From NCBI GenBank assembly GCA_035533255.1, contig DATLUE010000193.1:1-7882 (forward strand): a DNA stretch of 7,882 nt, in the 5' to 3' direction. Below are positions 1 through 6,405 of this stretch, piece by piece. Within the stretch, counting starts at the first letter, position 1. Each line of letters begins with the position of its first letter. The notes below the pieces were generated by a model. That model did no database searches. It saw only the letters and a program-made list of their open reading frames with translations, and was not told where the DNA came from. This stretch comes from CAIKMD01 sp035533255 (GTDB lineage Bacteria > Pseudomonadota > Alphaproteobacteria > ATCC43930 > CGMCC-115725). Both the position numbers and the translations under genes were made by a program.

Positions 1-1
1 G

Positions 2-1051
2 CTGGCCTATGACGCGGGCCCCGAATGGCGCTTCCCGCTGGTCGAGGACGCCACCGGCGATCTGCGCTATTCGATCGGGCAGACGCGGTTTTACGACAAC
101 ACCGGCGCCGTCCTCTCGAGCGCAAACGGTCAGCCGCTGGTCAACACCGGCATCAGCGACGGGACGTTGCAGGACCTGCGGCTGTATCTCGATAGCGGCG
201 ACCGCGGCCGGTTGATCGCGGCGCAGTTCACGGCCGAGGGCACGCGCGACCGGATCTCGAATGGCGGCGGCACCGACGACAACGGCACCATCATGATCGA
301 GAGCCAGCTTCGCCTCTCGCCGGTGTTCCAACTGCTCGGCAGCGCCGGCTACGAGGATCTGCGCTACTCGAACTTCACGTTTGCCGACCAGAACGATCCG
401 ACCTGGTATGCCGGGTTCCGCTGGCAAAATGCCGAGGATTCCTACATTCAGCTCACCTACGGCCACCGCCAGGGCATCGATTCCTTTGCCGGCCAATTGC
501 ACGTTCCGGTGACGCCGCTGACCGCGGCGTTTGCCGAATACGGCGAAAGCATCACCACTCCGCAGCAGCAAATCCTGAACAACCTCAACAACTCGCAACT
601 GACGGCGACCAATGTGGTCATCAATCCCCAGAGCGGGTTGCCGCAGGCGCTGGTGGTGAACGAGCTGGCGCTGCAGAACTCGCTCTACCGCGACCGGGAT
701 TTCCGCGCCGGCCTGATCACGCAGAACCAGCCCAATCTTTATACCGTCGACGTGCGCTACGAAGATTACATCCCGATCGCCGGTTCGGTCGGGTCGGATT
801 CCTATGTCGGCGTCGAAGGCCGGTGGAACCACGCCATCAACGAGACCACAGATTTCACGATGAATGGCGGCTATTTCATCCGCCAGCAATTCGATGAAGA
901 CACGGTGCTGTTTCAGACCAGCCTCAGCCGCTTCATGACGCCAAGCTTGATCGGCAGCATCGGTTACGAATTCGATTACGGCACCTCGAATATCGGAGCG
1001 CGCTCGTATTACCGCGACGCGGTCACCGCCTATCTGCGGAAGACCTTCTAG
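2..1051 (+). CDS. PEP-CTERM/XrtA-system-associated outer-membrane beta-barrel protein, 5'-truncated by the window
   Basis: The reading frame is open from base 2 with no convincing start, so the N-terminus and any signal peptide lie upstream; 349 residues are visible. An in-frame TTG at 167 lies inside conserved-looking coding sequence and is not a likely start. The protein alternates short hydrophobic/aromatic strands (for example QLLGSAGYEDLRYS, TWYAGFRWQN and SYIQLTYGHR) with polar turns rich in Asp, Asn and Gly, and it ends in a C-terminal Phe (AYLRKTF). That pattern is typical of outer-membrane beta-barrels recognised by the BAM machinery. There are no transmembrane helices. A Gln/Asn-rich stretch coded at about 550-650 interrupts the strand pattern and may be a long loop or plug. 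Length, style and position just before the XrtA deacetylase fit the TIGR03016-type family of PEP-CTERM loci. The family's function is not established; polysaccharide export or surface attachment is an inference. The barrel call is firmer than the family name. Confidence 0.72.
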   Translation: MAYDAGPEWRFPLVEDATGDLRYSIGQTRFYDNTGAVLSSANGQPLVNTGISDGTLQDLRLYLDSGDRGRLIAAQFTAEGTRDRISNGGGTDDNGTIMIESQLRLSPVFQLLGSAGYEDLRYSNFTFADQNDPTWYAGFRWQNAEDSYIQLTYGHRQGIDSFAGQLHVPVTPLTAAFAEYGESITTPQQQILNNLNNSQLTATNVVINPQSGLPQALVVNELALQNSLYRDRDFRAGLITQNQPNLYTVDVRYEDYIPIAGSVGSDSYVGVEGRWNHAINETTDFTMNGGYFIRQQFDEDTVLFQTSLSRFMTPSLIGSIGYEFDYGTSNIGARSYYRDAVTAYLRKTF

Positions 1052-1056
1052 CCTGC

Positions 1057-1959
1057 ATGAGCATCGCCGTGCCGCAGGCCACGATCGTCAATGCCCCAAT
1101 CGCCAATGCCCCGATCGTCAATGCGATGAGCGTCGACGTCGAGGATTACTTCCAGGTCGAAGCGCTGGCCGGTGCGGTCTCGCGCGACGACTGGAATGTC
1201 ATGCCGCCGCGGGTCGCGGCCAACACCGACCGGCTGCTCGATCTGTTTGCCGAATCCGCGACACACGCGACCTTCTTCACCCTTGCCTGGGTGGCGGAGC
1301 GCCATCCCGATCTGATTCGCCGCATCCTTGCCGCCGGCCATGAGCTTGCCAGCCACGGACTCGATCACACCCGGGTCGATCGCCAGACGCCCGAGGTCTT
1401 CCGCGCCGATCTGCGCCGCAGCCGCGCGATCCTCGAGGATGTCGGCGGCACGCCGATCAACGGCTATCGCGCCGCCAGCTTCTCGATCGGCGCCGGCAAT
1501 CTCTGGGCGTTCGACGTGCTCGAAGAGGAAGGCTACGCCTACAGCTCGAGCATCTATCCGATCCGGCACGATCTTTACGGCATGCCGGACGCATCGCGGA
1601 CCCCATTCCGGCCGCGCCACGGCAAGCTGATCGAGATCCCGCTCACGACCGTGCGGCGCTTCGGCCGCAATCTGCCCTGCGCCGGCGGGGGCTATTTCCG
1701 TCTGCTGCCCTATTGGCTATCGCAAGCCAATCTGCGCCGCGTCCACGCGCAGGATAACAGCGCCTGTGTCTTCTACCTCCATCCTTGGGAGGTCGATCCC
1801 GCCCAGCCGCGTGTTGCCGGGCTCGGCGTCAAATCCCGCTTCCGCCACTACCTCAATCTCGGTGCCACGGAGGGGAGGCTGCGGCGGCTCCTCGGCGCCT
1901 TCGCCTGGGATCGCGTGGATCGGGTCTTCCTCGGCCCCGATCCTTCGTCCAATCCTTAG
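1057..1959 (+). CDS. XrtA-locus polysaccharide deacetylase (NodB-type, DUF3473-like C-terminus)
   Basis: This 300-residue protein probably removes acetyl groups from N-acetylated sugars of the exopolysaccharide by metal-dependent hydrolysis. The NodB first motif is VDVEDYFQ (residues 26-33, with D27 and D30 as the expected catalytic base and metal ligand). The second motif is SHGLDH (99-104), with metal-binding H100 and H104. GYRAASFSI (136-144) is the third motif. The later blocks GGGYFR (210-215) and YLHPWEVDP (240-248, H242) match the extended C-terminal part of the PEP-CTERM-locus deacetylase subfamily (TIGR03006-like). No signal peptide is visible, so the compartment is uncertain. The start is ambiguous. 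ATG 1057 lies 5 bp after the upstream stop and fits coupling, but the first 23 residues are largely a repeat (IVNAP-IANAP-IVNA). ATG 1126 (residue 24) sits directly before the conserved VDVED block and could be the true start. Neither has a strong Shine-Dalgarno. Confidence 0.9.
   Translation: MSIAVPQATIVNAPIANAPIVNAMSVDVEDYFQVEALAGAVSRDDWNVMPPRVAANTDRLLDLFAESATHATFFTLAWVAERHPDLIRRILAAGHELASHGLDHTRVDRQTPEVFRADLRRSRAILEDVGGTPINGYRAASFSIGAGNLWAFDVLEEEGYAYSSSIYPIRHDLYGMPDASRTPFRPRHGKLIEIPLTTVRRFGRNLPCAGGGYFRLLPYWLSQANLRRVHAQDNSACVFYLHPWEVDPAQPRVAGLGVKSRFRHYLNLGATEGRLRRLLGAFAWDRVDRVFLGPDPSSNP
1083..1125 (+). repeat. Imperfect 15-bp tandem repeat, about 2.9 copies, in the deacetylase 5' end
   Basis: The units GATCGTCAATGCCCC (1083-1097), AATCGCCAATGCCCC (1098-1112) and GATCGTCAATGCG (1113-1125, partial) follow one another directly. 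They encode IVNAP, IANAP and IVNA. The unit length is a multiple of three, so gain or loss of a copy would keep the reading frame. The repeat lies entirely between the two candidate start codons of the deacetylase. Confidence 0.85.
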
Positions 1960-2047
1960 CAAAGTGTTTAGGGAATTCGCGCGATAATTTCGCGCTTGGC
2001 GCTTTGCGCGCGAGGCGCGGTGCCCCGATTCCCGGTGATTTTCCGTC
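1960..2047 (+). other. 88-bp intergenic gap with small stem-loops
   Basis: This is one of the two gaps over 50 bp between genes in the window. It contains a perfect 6-bp stem with a 5-nt loop: GCGCGA at 1979-1984, TAATT, TCGCGC at 1990-1995. A second, shorter one has GCGC at 1999-2002, TTT, and GCGC at 2006-2009. Neither is followed by a T-run, so an intrinsic terminator is not supported. The base composition is locally more AT-rich around 1960-1990 than in the flanking genes. A GATAAT at 1983-1988 resembles a -10 box but has no convincing -35 at the right distance. GGTGA at 2034-2038, nine bases before ATG 2048, is a plausible ribosome binding site for the next gene. Confidence 0.4.
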
Positions 2048-3262
2048 ATGGCCGATCTGCTGTTTCTTGCGCATCGGATGCCGTTTCCGCCCGAGAAAGG
2101 CGACAAGATCAGGTCGTGGCACATCCTGCGCCACCTGGCCGAGCGCCATCGCGTGCATCTCGGCTGCTTCTACGACGATCCCGCCGACGCGCAACATGTC
2201 GCCGAGCTTCGGAAGCATTGCGCGAGCGTCGCCTGCCTGCCGCTCAATCCGCTGTTGCGGCGCGTGGCGAGTCTCGCGGCGCTGCGCAGCGGCGAAGCGA
2301 TGAGCGTCGCCTATTTTCGCGACCCGCGGCTGATGCGCTGGATCGCCGAGACCTTCGCGCGCTGGCAGCCGCGCCAAGCCTTCGTCTTCTGCTCGACGAT
2401 GGCACCTTATCTCGACGGCTACCGCTTTGCGACACGCGTCATCGATATGGTCGATGTCGATTCCGAGAAATGGCATCAATATGCCGATAAGCGCCGCTGG
2501 CCGTTGCGCGCGATCTATCGCCGCGAGGCGCAGAAGCTGCTGCAGGTCGAGACCGCCGCCGCGCGCAGCTTCGACTATGCGCTGTTCGCGACCGCGCCCG
2601 AGGCCAAGCTGTTCCTGAAACGTGCGTTCCGGCCGACCGCGCGCGTGCTGGCGATGCGCAACGGCGTCGATTACGATTTCTTCGATCCGGCGCAGGCCGG
2701 CGCCAATCCCTATCCGGCAGGACGAAAATCGATCGTCTTCACCGGCGCGATGGATTACTGGCCCAATATCGAGGCGGCCCAGTGGTTCGTCGCCGAGGTA
2801 ATGACGGCGCTGCGTCATCGCTTTCCGGCGTTCGATTTCTGGATCGTCGGCGCGCATCCCGCGCGGCGCTTGCGCGCGCTCGCGGGCGCCGACGTTCGCG
2901 TCACCGGCCGCGTCGCCGACATCCGTCCTTACATCGCGCATGCCGACGCGGTGGTGGCGCCGTTGCAGATCGCGCGCGGCATCCAGAACAAGGTGCTCGA
3001 GGGCATGGCGATGGGCAAGCCGGTCATCGCCACGCCAGCGGCGCTCGAAGGCCTCGATCTGCGGATCGGCGAGGAAGTGCTGGCCGCGGCCAATCCGCAG
3101 CAATTCGCTTGCGCCATCGCCAAGCTGTTCGGTGGCGAGATGGCCGCGCTCGGCGCGCGGGCGCGCGCGCGCATCGTCGCCGATTACGGCTGGCAGGCCT
3201 CGCTTCGCGTGCTCGACGAGTTGCTGGCCGATCCCGAGCCGGCGCTGGCGACCGCATCATGA
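2048..3262 (+). CDS. XrtA/EpsH1-associated sugar transferase (GT4-type, TIGR03087-like)
   Basis: This 404-residue cytosolic glycosyltransferase with a GT-B fold would transfer a sugar from a nucleotide-activated donor to the growing exopolysaccharide or lipid-linked precursor; the donor cannot be read from sequence. The N-terminus carries the family signature HRMPFPPEKGDKIRS (residues 9-23). The C-terminal donor domain begins near residue 227 with KSIVFTGAMDYWPN (227-240). It includes RGIQNKVLEGMAMGKPV (310-326), where E318 is the retained second glutamate of the EX7E region and R310 occupies the first position, as I recall for this family. The match to TIGR03087-type sugar transferases found beside exosortase A is strong. 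The ATG at 2048 starts immediately at the conserved N-terminal strand and is preceded by GGTGA at 2034-2038. The last four bases overlap the exosortase start (ATGA), which suggests translational coupling. Confidence 0.92.
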   Translation: MADLLFLAHRMPFPPEKGDKIRSWHILRHLAERHRVHLGCFYDDPADAQHVAELRKHCASVACLPLNPLLRRVASLAALRSGEAMSVAYFRDPRLMRWIAETFARWQPRQAFVFCSTMAPYLDGYRFATRVIDMVDVDSEKWHQYADKRRWPLRAIYRREAQKLLQVETAAARSFDYALFATAPEAKLFLKRAFRPTARVLAMRNGVDYDFFDPAQAGANPYPAGRKSIVFTGAMDYWPNIEAAQWFVAEVMTALRHRFPAFDFWIVGAHPARRLRALAGADVRVTGRVADIRPYIAHADAVVAPLQIARGIQNKVLEGMAMGKPVIATPAALEGLDLRIGEEVLAAANPQQFACAIAKLFGGEMAALGARARARIVADYGWQASLRVLDELLADPEPALATAS

Positions 3263-4848
3263 CCGTCTCGGCGCTTCAGCTCGGCTCGGGGCCGAGCGAC
3301 GGGCGGCAAAGCTGGCGCGTGCTCGGCGGCGCGTTGGCGCTCGGGGCGCTGGTGCTCGGCTACCTCTTTTGGCAGGAGATCGTCGGCGCCTACCGGGTTT
3401 GGATCGGCTCGACCGCCTTCAGCCATTGCTTTCTGGTACTGCCGGTCGCGCTCTATCTGATGTGGGAGCGGCGCGGGCTGTTGGTCGAGGCGACGCCGCA
3501 GCCGGATTTCCGCGTGTTGCTGCTGCTGCCGTTCCTGTCGGTCGCCTGGCTGCTCGCCGCCGTGCTCAACGTGCTCGAAGCCCAGCAATTCCTGCTCATG
3601 ACGATGGTGCAGGCGATGCTGCTCGGCGTGCTCGGCTGGCGCATCTACCGCCTGCTGCTCGGGCCGTTCCTTTATCTCTACCTGCTGGTGCCGAGCGGCG
3701 AGTTCCTGGTGCCGTCGCTGCAGGACGTGACCGCGCATTTCGTGGTCTGGCTGCTCGGGGTTTTCCACGTCCCGACCTTCTCCGACGGCATCGTGATCTC
3801 GATCCCGGAGGGCGATTTCATCGTCGCCGAAGCGTGCGCCGGGCTGCGCTTCCTCATCGCCTCGATCGCATTCGCGGCGTTCTTTGCGATGATGGTCTAT
3901 CGCAGTTGGTGGCGGCGCGCCGCGTTCCTCGCGCTGGCGATGACGGTGCCGGTCTTCGCCAATGGCATTCGCGCCTGGGGCATTATCTACCTCGCGCATC
4001 TGACCGACGACGTTACCGCGGTCGAGGCCGATCACATTATCTATGGCTGGGGCTTTTTCTCGGCGGTCATCCTGTTGCTGATTTTCATCGGCCTCCGCTT
4101 CGCCGATGGCGGTCCGCCGCGACCGGCGGCGCGAACCGGCACGGCCGCGCCGAAATTCGCGTTGCGCGCCCCGGTTGTCGCCACTGCGCTCGCGGTGGCG
4201 CTCGCCGCGCTGGGGCCGATCTATGCCGGCTTCCTCGAATCGGCGCGCCAGCCTGTGGACCTCGCGCGGGCGCTGCCGCCGGCGGTTGCGGCGCCCTGGC
4301 GAGCCGACGCACATTTCGCCGATACCTGGAACCCGCTGGTGATTTCGCCCGATCGCGAATTCCGCGATTCCTTCTCGGCCGGCGATGACCAGGTGCAGCG
4401 CTATATCGCGCTCTACGACGCCTATGGCCGCCACAACAATCTCGTGCGCAGCCCCAATCGCATCTACGACGAGGACAATTGGGTGCGCACGACCCTCGGC
4501 ACCGCGACCGTGACAATCGACGGCAAGCCGGCGACCATCGACACCGCCGAGCTCCGCTACGAAAATCACACACGCCTCGTCTGGTATTTCTATGTCGTCA
4601 ATGGGACCATCACCGGCAATGCCGCCGAGGCGAAGCTGCGCCAGGCGCGGCAGATACTTGCCGGCCGCTCGGCGGTATCGGCTTTCGTCGCCATTGCCAC
4701 CGAAGACCCGATGACCCCGGACGGACATCCCGAGCGCGTGCTCGCCGATTTCCTGGCCAGGATGGAGCCGCTCGATCCCTACCTCGCGGCAACCCGCGAC
4801 CGCGCGCCGGCCAGCGCCGCCGCGGTCGCCGAGCCGGGCGGGGGCTGA
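3259..4848 (+). CDS. xrtA: Exosortase A fused to EpsI domain
   Basis: This inner-membrane cysteine transpeptidase of 529 residues is expected to cleave and sort proteins carrying a C-terminal PEP-CTERM signal. The N-terminal part (about residues 20-285) is highly hydrophobic, with roughly eight predicted helices. It holds the exosortase catalytic set: C193 in EACAGLRF, R238 in NGIRAWG and H259 in ADHIIYGW. The early family block AFSHCFLVLPVALYLMW is also present, with SHC where I would expect SHG. A further helix near 304-325 leads into a soluble EpsI-type domain (about 326-515) with RLVWYFYVVNG (439-449) and a following KLRQARQILAGR helix (459-470). EpsI is encoded separately in some loci and fused in others; its biochemical role is unknown. 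The start ATG 3259 overlaps the upstream stop (ATGA) and has no strong Shine-Dalgarno of its own, so coupled translation is likely. The open frame extends upstream to 2782, but that part is out-of-frame sequence within the preceding gene. Confidence 0.95.
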   Translation: MTVSALQLGSGPSDGRQSWRVLGGALALGALVLGYLFWQEIVGAYRVWIGSTAFSHCFLVLPVALYLMWERRGLLVEATPQPDFRVLLLLPFLSVAWLLAAVLNVLEAQQFLLMTMVQAMLLGVLGWRIYRLLLGPFLYLYLLVPSGEFLVPSLQDVTAHFVVWLLGVFHVPTFSDGIVISIPEGDFIVAEACAGLRFLIASIAFAAFFAMMVYRSWWRRAAFLALAMTVPVFANGIRAWGIIYLAHLTDDVTAVEADHIIYGWGFFSAVILLLIFIGLRFADGGPPRPAARTGTAAPKFALRAPVVATALAVALAALGPIYAGFLESARQPVDLARALPPAVAAPWRADAHFADTWNPLVISPDREFRDSFSAGDDQVQRYIALYDAYGRHNNLVRSPNRIYDEDNWVRTTLGTATVTIDGKPATIDTAELRYENHTRLVWYFYVVNGTITGNAAEAKLRQARQILAGRSAVSAFVAIATEDPMTPDGHPERVLADFLARMEPLDPYLAATRDRAPASAAAVAEPGGG

Positions 4849-4851
4849 GCG

Positions 4852-6081
4852 ATGGAGGGAGCACGCGCCCTGTGCGCTGCGCCGCTGCCGCTTGCCGACG
4901 CTGCGCCGGCCAAGCGGTTGCGTATCCTCTATCACCATCGCGTGGTCTCGCGCGACGGGCAGGCGGTCCATGTCGACGACATGATCGCCGCCTTGCGCGC
5001 GCTCGGCCACGAGGTCGCGATCGCGGCGCCTGCAGTGGCGGGCGGCGGGCAGGGCGCCGACGCGCCGCGCTGGATCGCCTGGCTGAAGCGCGCGCTTCCG
5101 GCTGCGCTCTATGAAACGTTGGAGCTGGGCTACAACCTGCCGGCCTTCGCGCGGCTTTATCGCCAATGGCGAGCCTTCGCGCCCGACATTATTTACGAGC
5201 GCTACAATCTCAATCTCCTCGCCGGTACTTGGCTCGCGACGCTCACCGGCACGCCGCTGCTGCTCGAGGTGAACGCTCCCTTGGCGCAAGAACGGGCCAG
5301 CTTCGGCGGGCTGCGCCTCCATCCGCTGGCCTGGCGGATCGAGAATTGGGTGTGGCGGAGCGCCGACCGCGTCCTGCCGGTCAGCGGGCCGCTGGCCTCC
5401 TTGTGCCTGGCCGCCGGCGTTGCAGGCGACCGCATCGCCGTCATTCCCAATGCGGCCGATCCGCTCGTCCACGACGGTATCGAGGGCGAGGCGGCGAAAC
5501 GCGCGCTCGGCCTTGACGGCAAGATCGTGCTCGGTTTCTCGGGCTTCATGCGCGAATGGCATGGCCTCGACCGCATCATCGAGGCGCTGGCGCAGCCGGA
5601 CCTGCCGCCGGCGGTGCAGTTCCTGCTGCTCGGCGACGGACCCGCCCGCGCGGCGATGGAGCAGCGCGCCGCCGCGCTCGGCATCGCCGACCGCGTTACC
5701 TTTGCCGGGATTGTCGCGCGCCACGAGCTCGGCCGGCATGTCGCCGCGTTCGACATCGCCTTGCAGCCGAAAGCGGTGGCCTATGCCTCGCCGCTGAAGC
5801 TCTTCGATTATATGGCGGCGGGCAAGGCGATCGTCGCGCCCGACCAGCCCAATATCCGCGAGCTGCTGGTCAATGGCAGATCGGCGCTGCTGTTCGACCC
5901 GCAACGCCAAGCCGCGATGCTCGATGCCGTTCTGCGGCTTGCCCAGGATGCCGGGCTGCGCCGGCGGCTCGGGGCGGGGGCGCGGCGTTCGCTCGACGAG
6001 CGGGGATTTACCTGGCGCGAGAATGCGCGGCGTGTCGCCGCGTTGGGTGCCGGGCTGACGGCCGATGGGGCCGGAAAGTAG
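4852..6081 (+). CDS. Glycosyltransferase family 4-type protein of the XrtA/exopolysaccharide locus
   Basis: This 409-residue predicted GT-B glycosyltransferase acts on the cytosolic side of exopolysaccharide assembly; its donor and acceptor are unknown. The acceptor domain starts at LRILYHHRVVSRDGQAVHV (residues 23-41), and the donor domain starts near KIVLGFSGFMREWHGLDR (224-241). The nucleotide-sugar loop SPLKLFDYMAAGKAIVAP (313-330) is typical of GT4 enzymes. However, the EX7E positions are Y311 and D319 rather than two glutamates. The gene begins 3 bp after the xrtA stop. The first 22 residues (Ala/Pro-rich) precede the conserved fold, so the start could be later; TTG 4918 (residue 23) is in frame but has no obvious ribosome site. 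A purine-rich GGAGGGAG lies at 4854-4861, just inside the ATG start. It is not one of the TIGR03087 type, and I do not assign a more specific subfamily. Confidence 0.88.
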   Translation: MEGARALCAAPLPLADAAPAKRLRILYHHRVVSRDGQAVHVDDMIAALRALGHEVAIAAPAVAGGGQGADAPRWIAWLKRALPAALYETLELGYNLPAFARLYRQWRAFAPDIIYERYNLNLLAGTWLATLTGTPLLLEVNAPLAQERASFGGLRLHPLAWRIENWVWRSADRVLPVSGPLASLCLAAGVAGDRIAVIPNAADPLVHDGIEGEAAKRALGLDGKIVLGFSGFMREWHGLDRIIEALAQPDLPPAVQFLLLGDGPARAAMEQRAAALGIADRVTFAGIVARHELGRHVAAFDIALQPKAVAYASPLKLFDYMAAGKAIVAPDQPNIRELLVNGRSALLFDPQRQAAMLDAVLRLAQDAGLRRRLGAGARRSLDERGFTWRENARRVAALGAGLTADGAGK

Positions 6082-6086
6082 AGGTG
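6081..6086 (+). promoter_or_regulatory. Ribosome binding site of the 61-residue gene
   Basis: GAGGTG begins at the last base of the upstream stop codon. Its GAGG core is six bases from ATG 6091. It is among the clearest Shine-Dalgarno sequences in the window and supports the small gene being real. Confidence 0.6.
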
Positions 6087-6090
6087 TGCT

Positions 6091-6276
6091 ATGGAAGCAG
6101 TATTCTTCGTGTTTTCGCTGATCGGCGTGCTTGCCGTGATGCATTGGGCGGCAACCAACGATCAGGCCGGCAATCGCGGCGCGACCAAAGGCTTCTTCGC
6201 GATGCGCGATTTCGTCGCGGAGGCCGAGGAAGCGACCGCGTCGCCGCCCGAGAGCAAATTGCGAAAGCGGCGTTAA
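6091..6276 (+). CDS. Small single-pass membrane protein, unknown function
   Basis: I do not recognise this 61-residue protein. Residues 2-20 (EAVFFVFSLIGVLAVMHWA) form one strongly hydrophobic segment, most likely an N-terminal membrane anchor. It is followed by a polar tail of about 40 residues with an acidic run (residues about 44-49, AEAEEA) and a basic C-terminal end (KLRKRR). Reality as a gene is supported by a good ribosome binding site (GAGG, 6 nt spacing), by placement 9 bp after the glycosyltransferase stop on the same strand, and by the hydrophobic-then-polar layout. No PEP-CTERM-like motif is present. The location suggests a part in the exopolysaccharide/XrtA apparatus, for example as a small regulator or scaffold of a membrane enzyme, but this is inference from context only. 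Confidence 0.7.
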   Translation: MEAVFFVFSLIGVLAVMHWAATNDQAGNRGATKGFFAMRDFVAEAEEATASPPESKLRKRR

Positions 6277-6297
6277 CCCGCTGAACCGACGTTACGA

Positions 6298-6316
6298 TTC
6301 CGGCCTTTTGCCGGAA
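6298..6316 (+). terminator. Perfect 7-bp stem-loop, possible terminator or processing hairpin
   Basis: TTCCGGC (6298-6304) and GCCGGAA (6310-6316) pair perfectly around the loop CTTTT. It begins 21 bp after the stop of the 61-residue gene, where an operon end is plausible. There is no T-run on either side, so it is not a canonical Rho-independent terminator on either strand. It may instead protect the 3' end of the upstream transcript or modulate readthrough into ugd. Confidence 0.35.
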
Positions 6317-6328
6317 CTGTCGCAATCG

Positions 6329-6342
6329 GCGCGCCGGCGCGC
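6329..6342. repeat. 14-bp perfect palindrome GCGCGCCGGCGCGC
   Basis: The sequence is self-complementary with no spacer and lies 64 bp before the ugd start. It could be a dimeric regulator's operator. The local alternation of G and C makes chance palindromes more likely in such GC-rich DNA, so functional status is uncertain. Confidence 0.35.
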
Positions 6343-6345
6343 GTC

Positions 6346-6372
6346 GCGGTTGCGGAATTTTTGCGGTTGCGG
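6346..6372 (+). repeat. Direct repeat GCGGTTGCGG, two copies 17 bp apart
   Basis: Copies lie at 6346-6355 and 6363-6372, separated by AATTTTT. A centre-to-centre spacing of 17 bp is not a whole helical turn. The repeat lies between the palindrome and the ribosome site of ugd and may be a regulator site or part of the leader. Confidence 0.45.
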
Positions 6373-6395
6373 CAGCGTTCTTGGCACGACCTCAC

Positions 6396-6400
6396 GGGAG
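6396..6400 (+). promoter_or_regulatory. Ribosome binding site that decides the ugd start
   Basis: GGGAG lies five bases before ATG 6406. The open frame could be extended upstream to TTG 6361, but that would add 15 residues ahead of the Rossmann strand and would ignore this site, so ATG 6406 is preferred. Confidence 0.65.
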
Positions 6401-6405
6401 TTTTC

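Larger units (their letters stand above)
6277..6405 (+). other. 129-bp intergenic leader upstream of ugd
   Basis: This is the longest non-coding stretch in the window and the most likely site of a separate promoter or of RNA processing between the glycosyltransferase group and ugd. It holds a 7-bp hairpin, a 14-bp palindrome and GCGGTTGCGG direct repeats, listed separately. I could not find a convincing -35/-10 pair: TTGCGG hexamers occur at 6350, 6361 and 6367, but no AT-rich -10 box follows at 16-18 bases. Confidence 0.5.

Noticed and set aside
1983..1988. GATAAT as a -10 promoter box before the first glycosyltransferase
   Set aside because: No -35-like hexamer lies 16-18 bases upstream, and the hexamer is half inside a stem-loop; a single -10 look-alike is weak evidence.
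1853..3103. Minus-strand open frame of 416 codons opposite the first glycosyltransferase
   Set aside because: It has the same codon-aligned antisense artefact, and the sense strand encodes a clear family member.
2782..3258. Upstream extension of the exosortase frame by 159 codons
   Set aside because: It lies out of frame within the preceding glycosyltransferase and reads as Arg-rich noise. ATG 3259 fits the ATGA overlap and the family's N-terminus.
3184..6144. A very long open frame on the minus strand (986 codons) under xrtA and the second glycosyltransferase
   Set aside because: Its codons are exact reverse complements of the sense codons. Antisense stops would need sense TTA, CTA or TCA, which are rare in this GC-rich coding bias, and the covered genes share one frame. 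The translation is Arg/Gly/Ala/Glu-rich low complexity with no recognisable domain.
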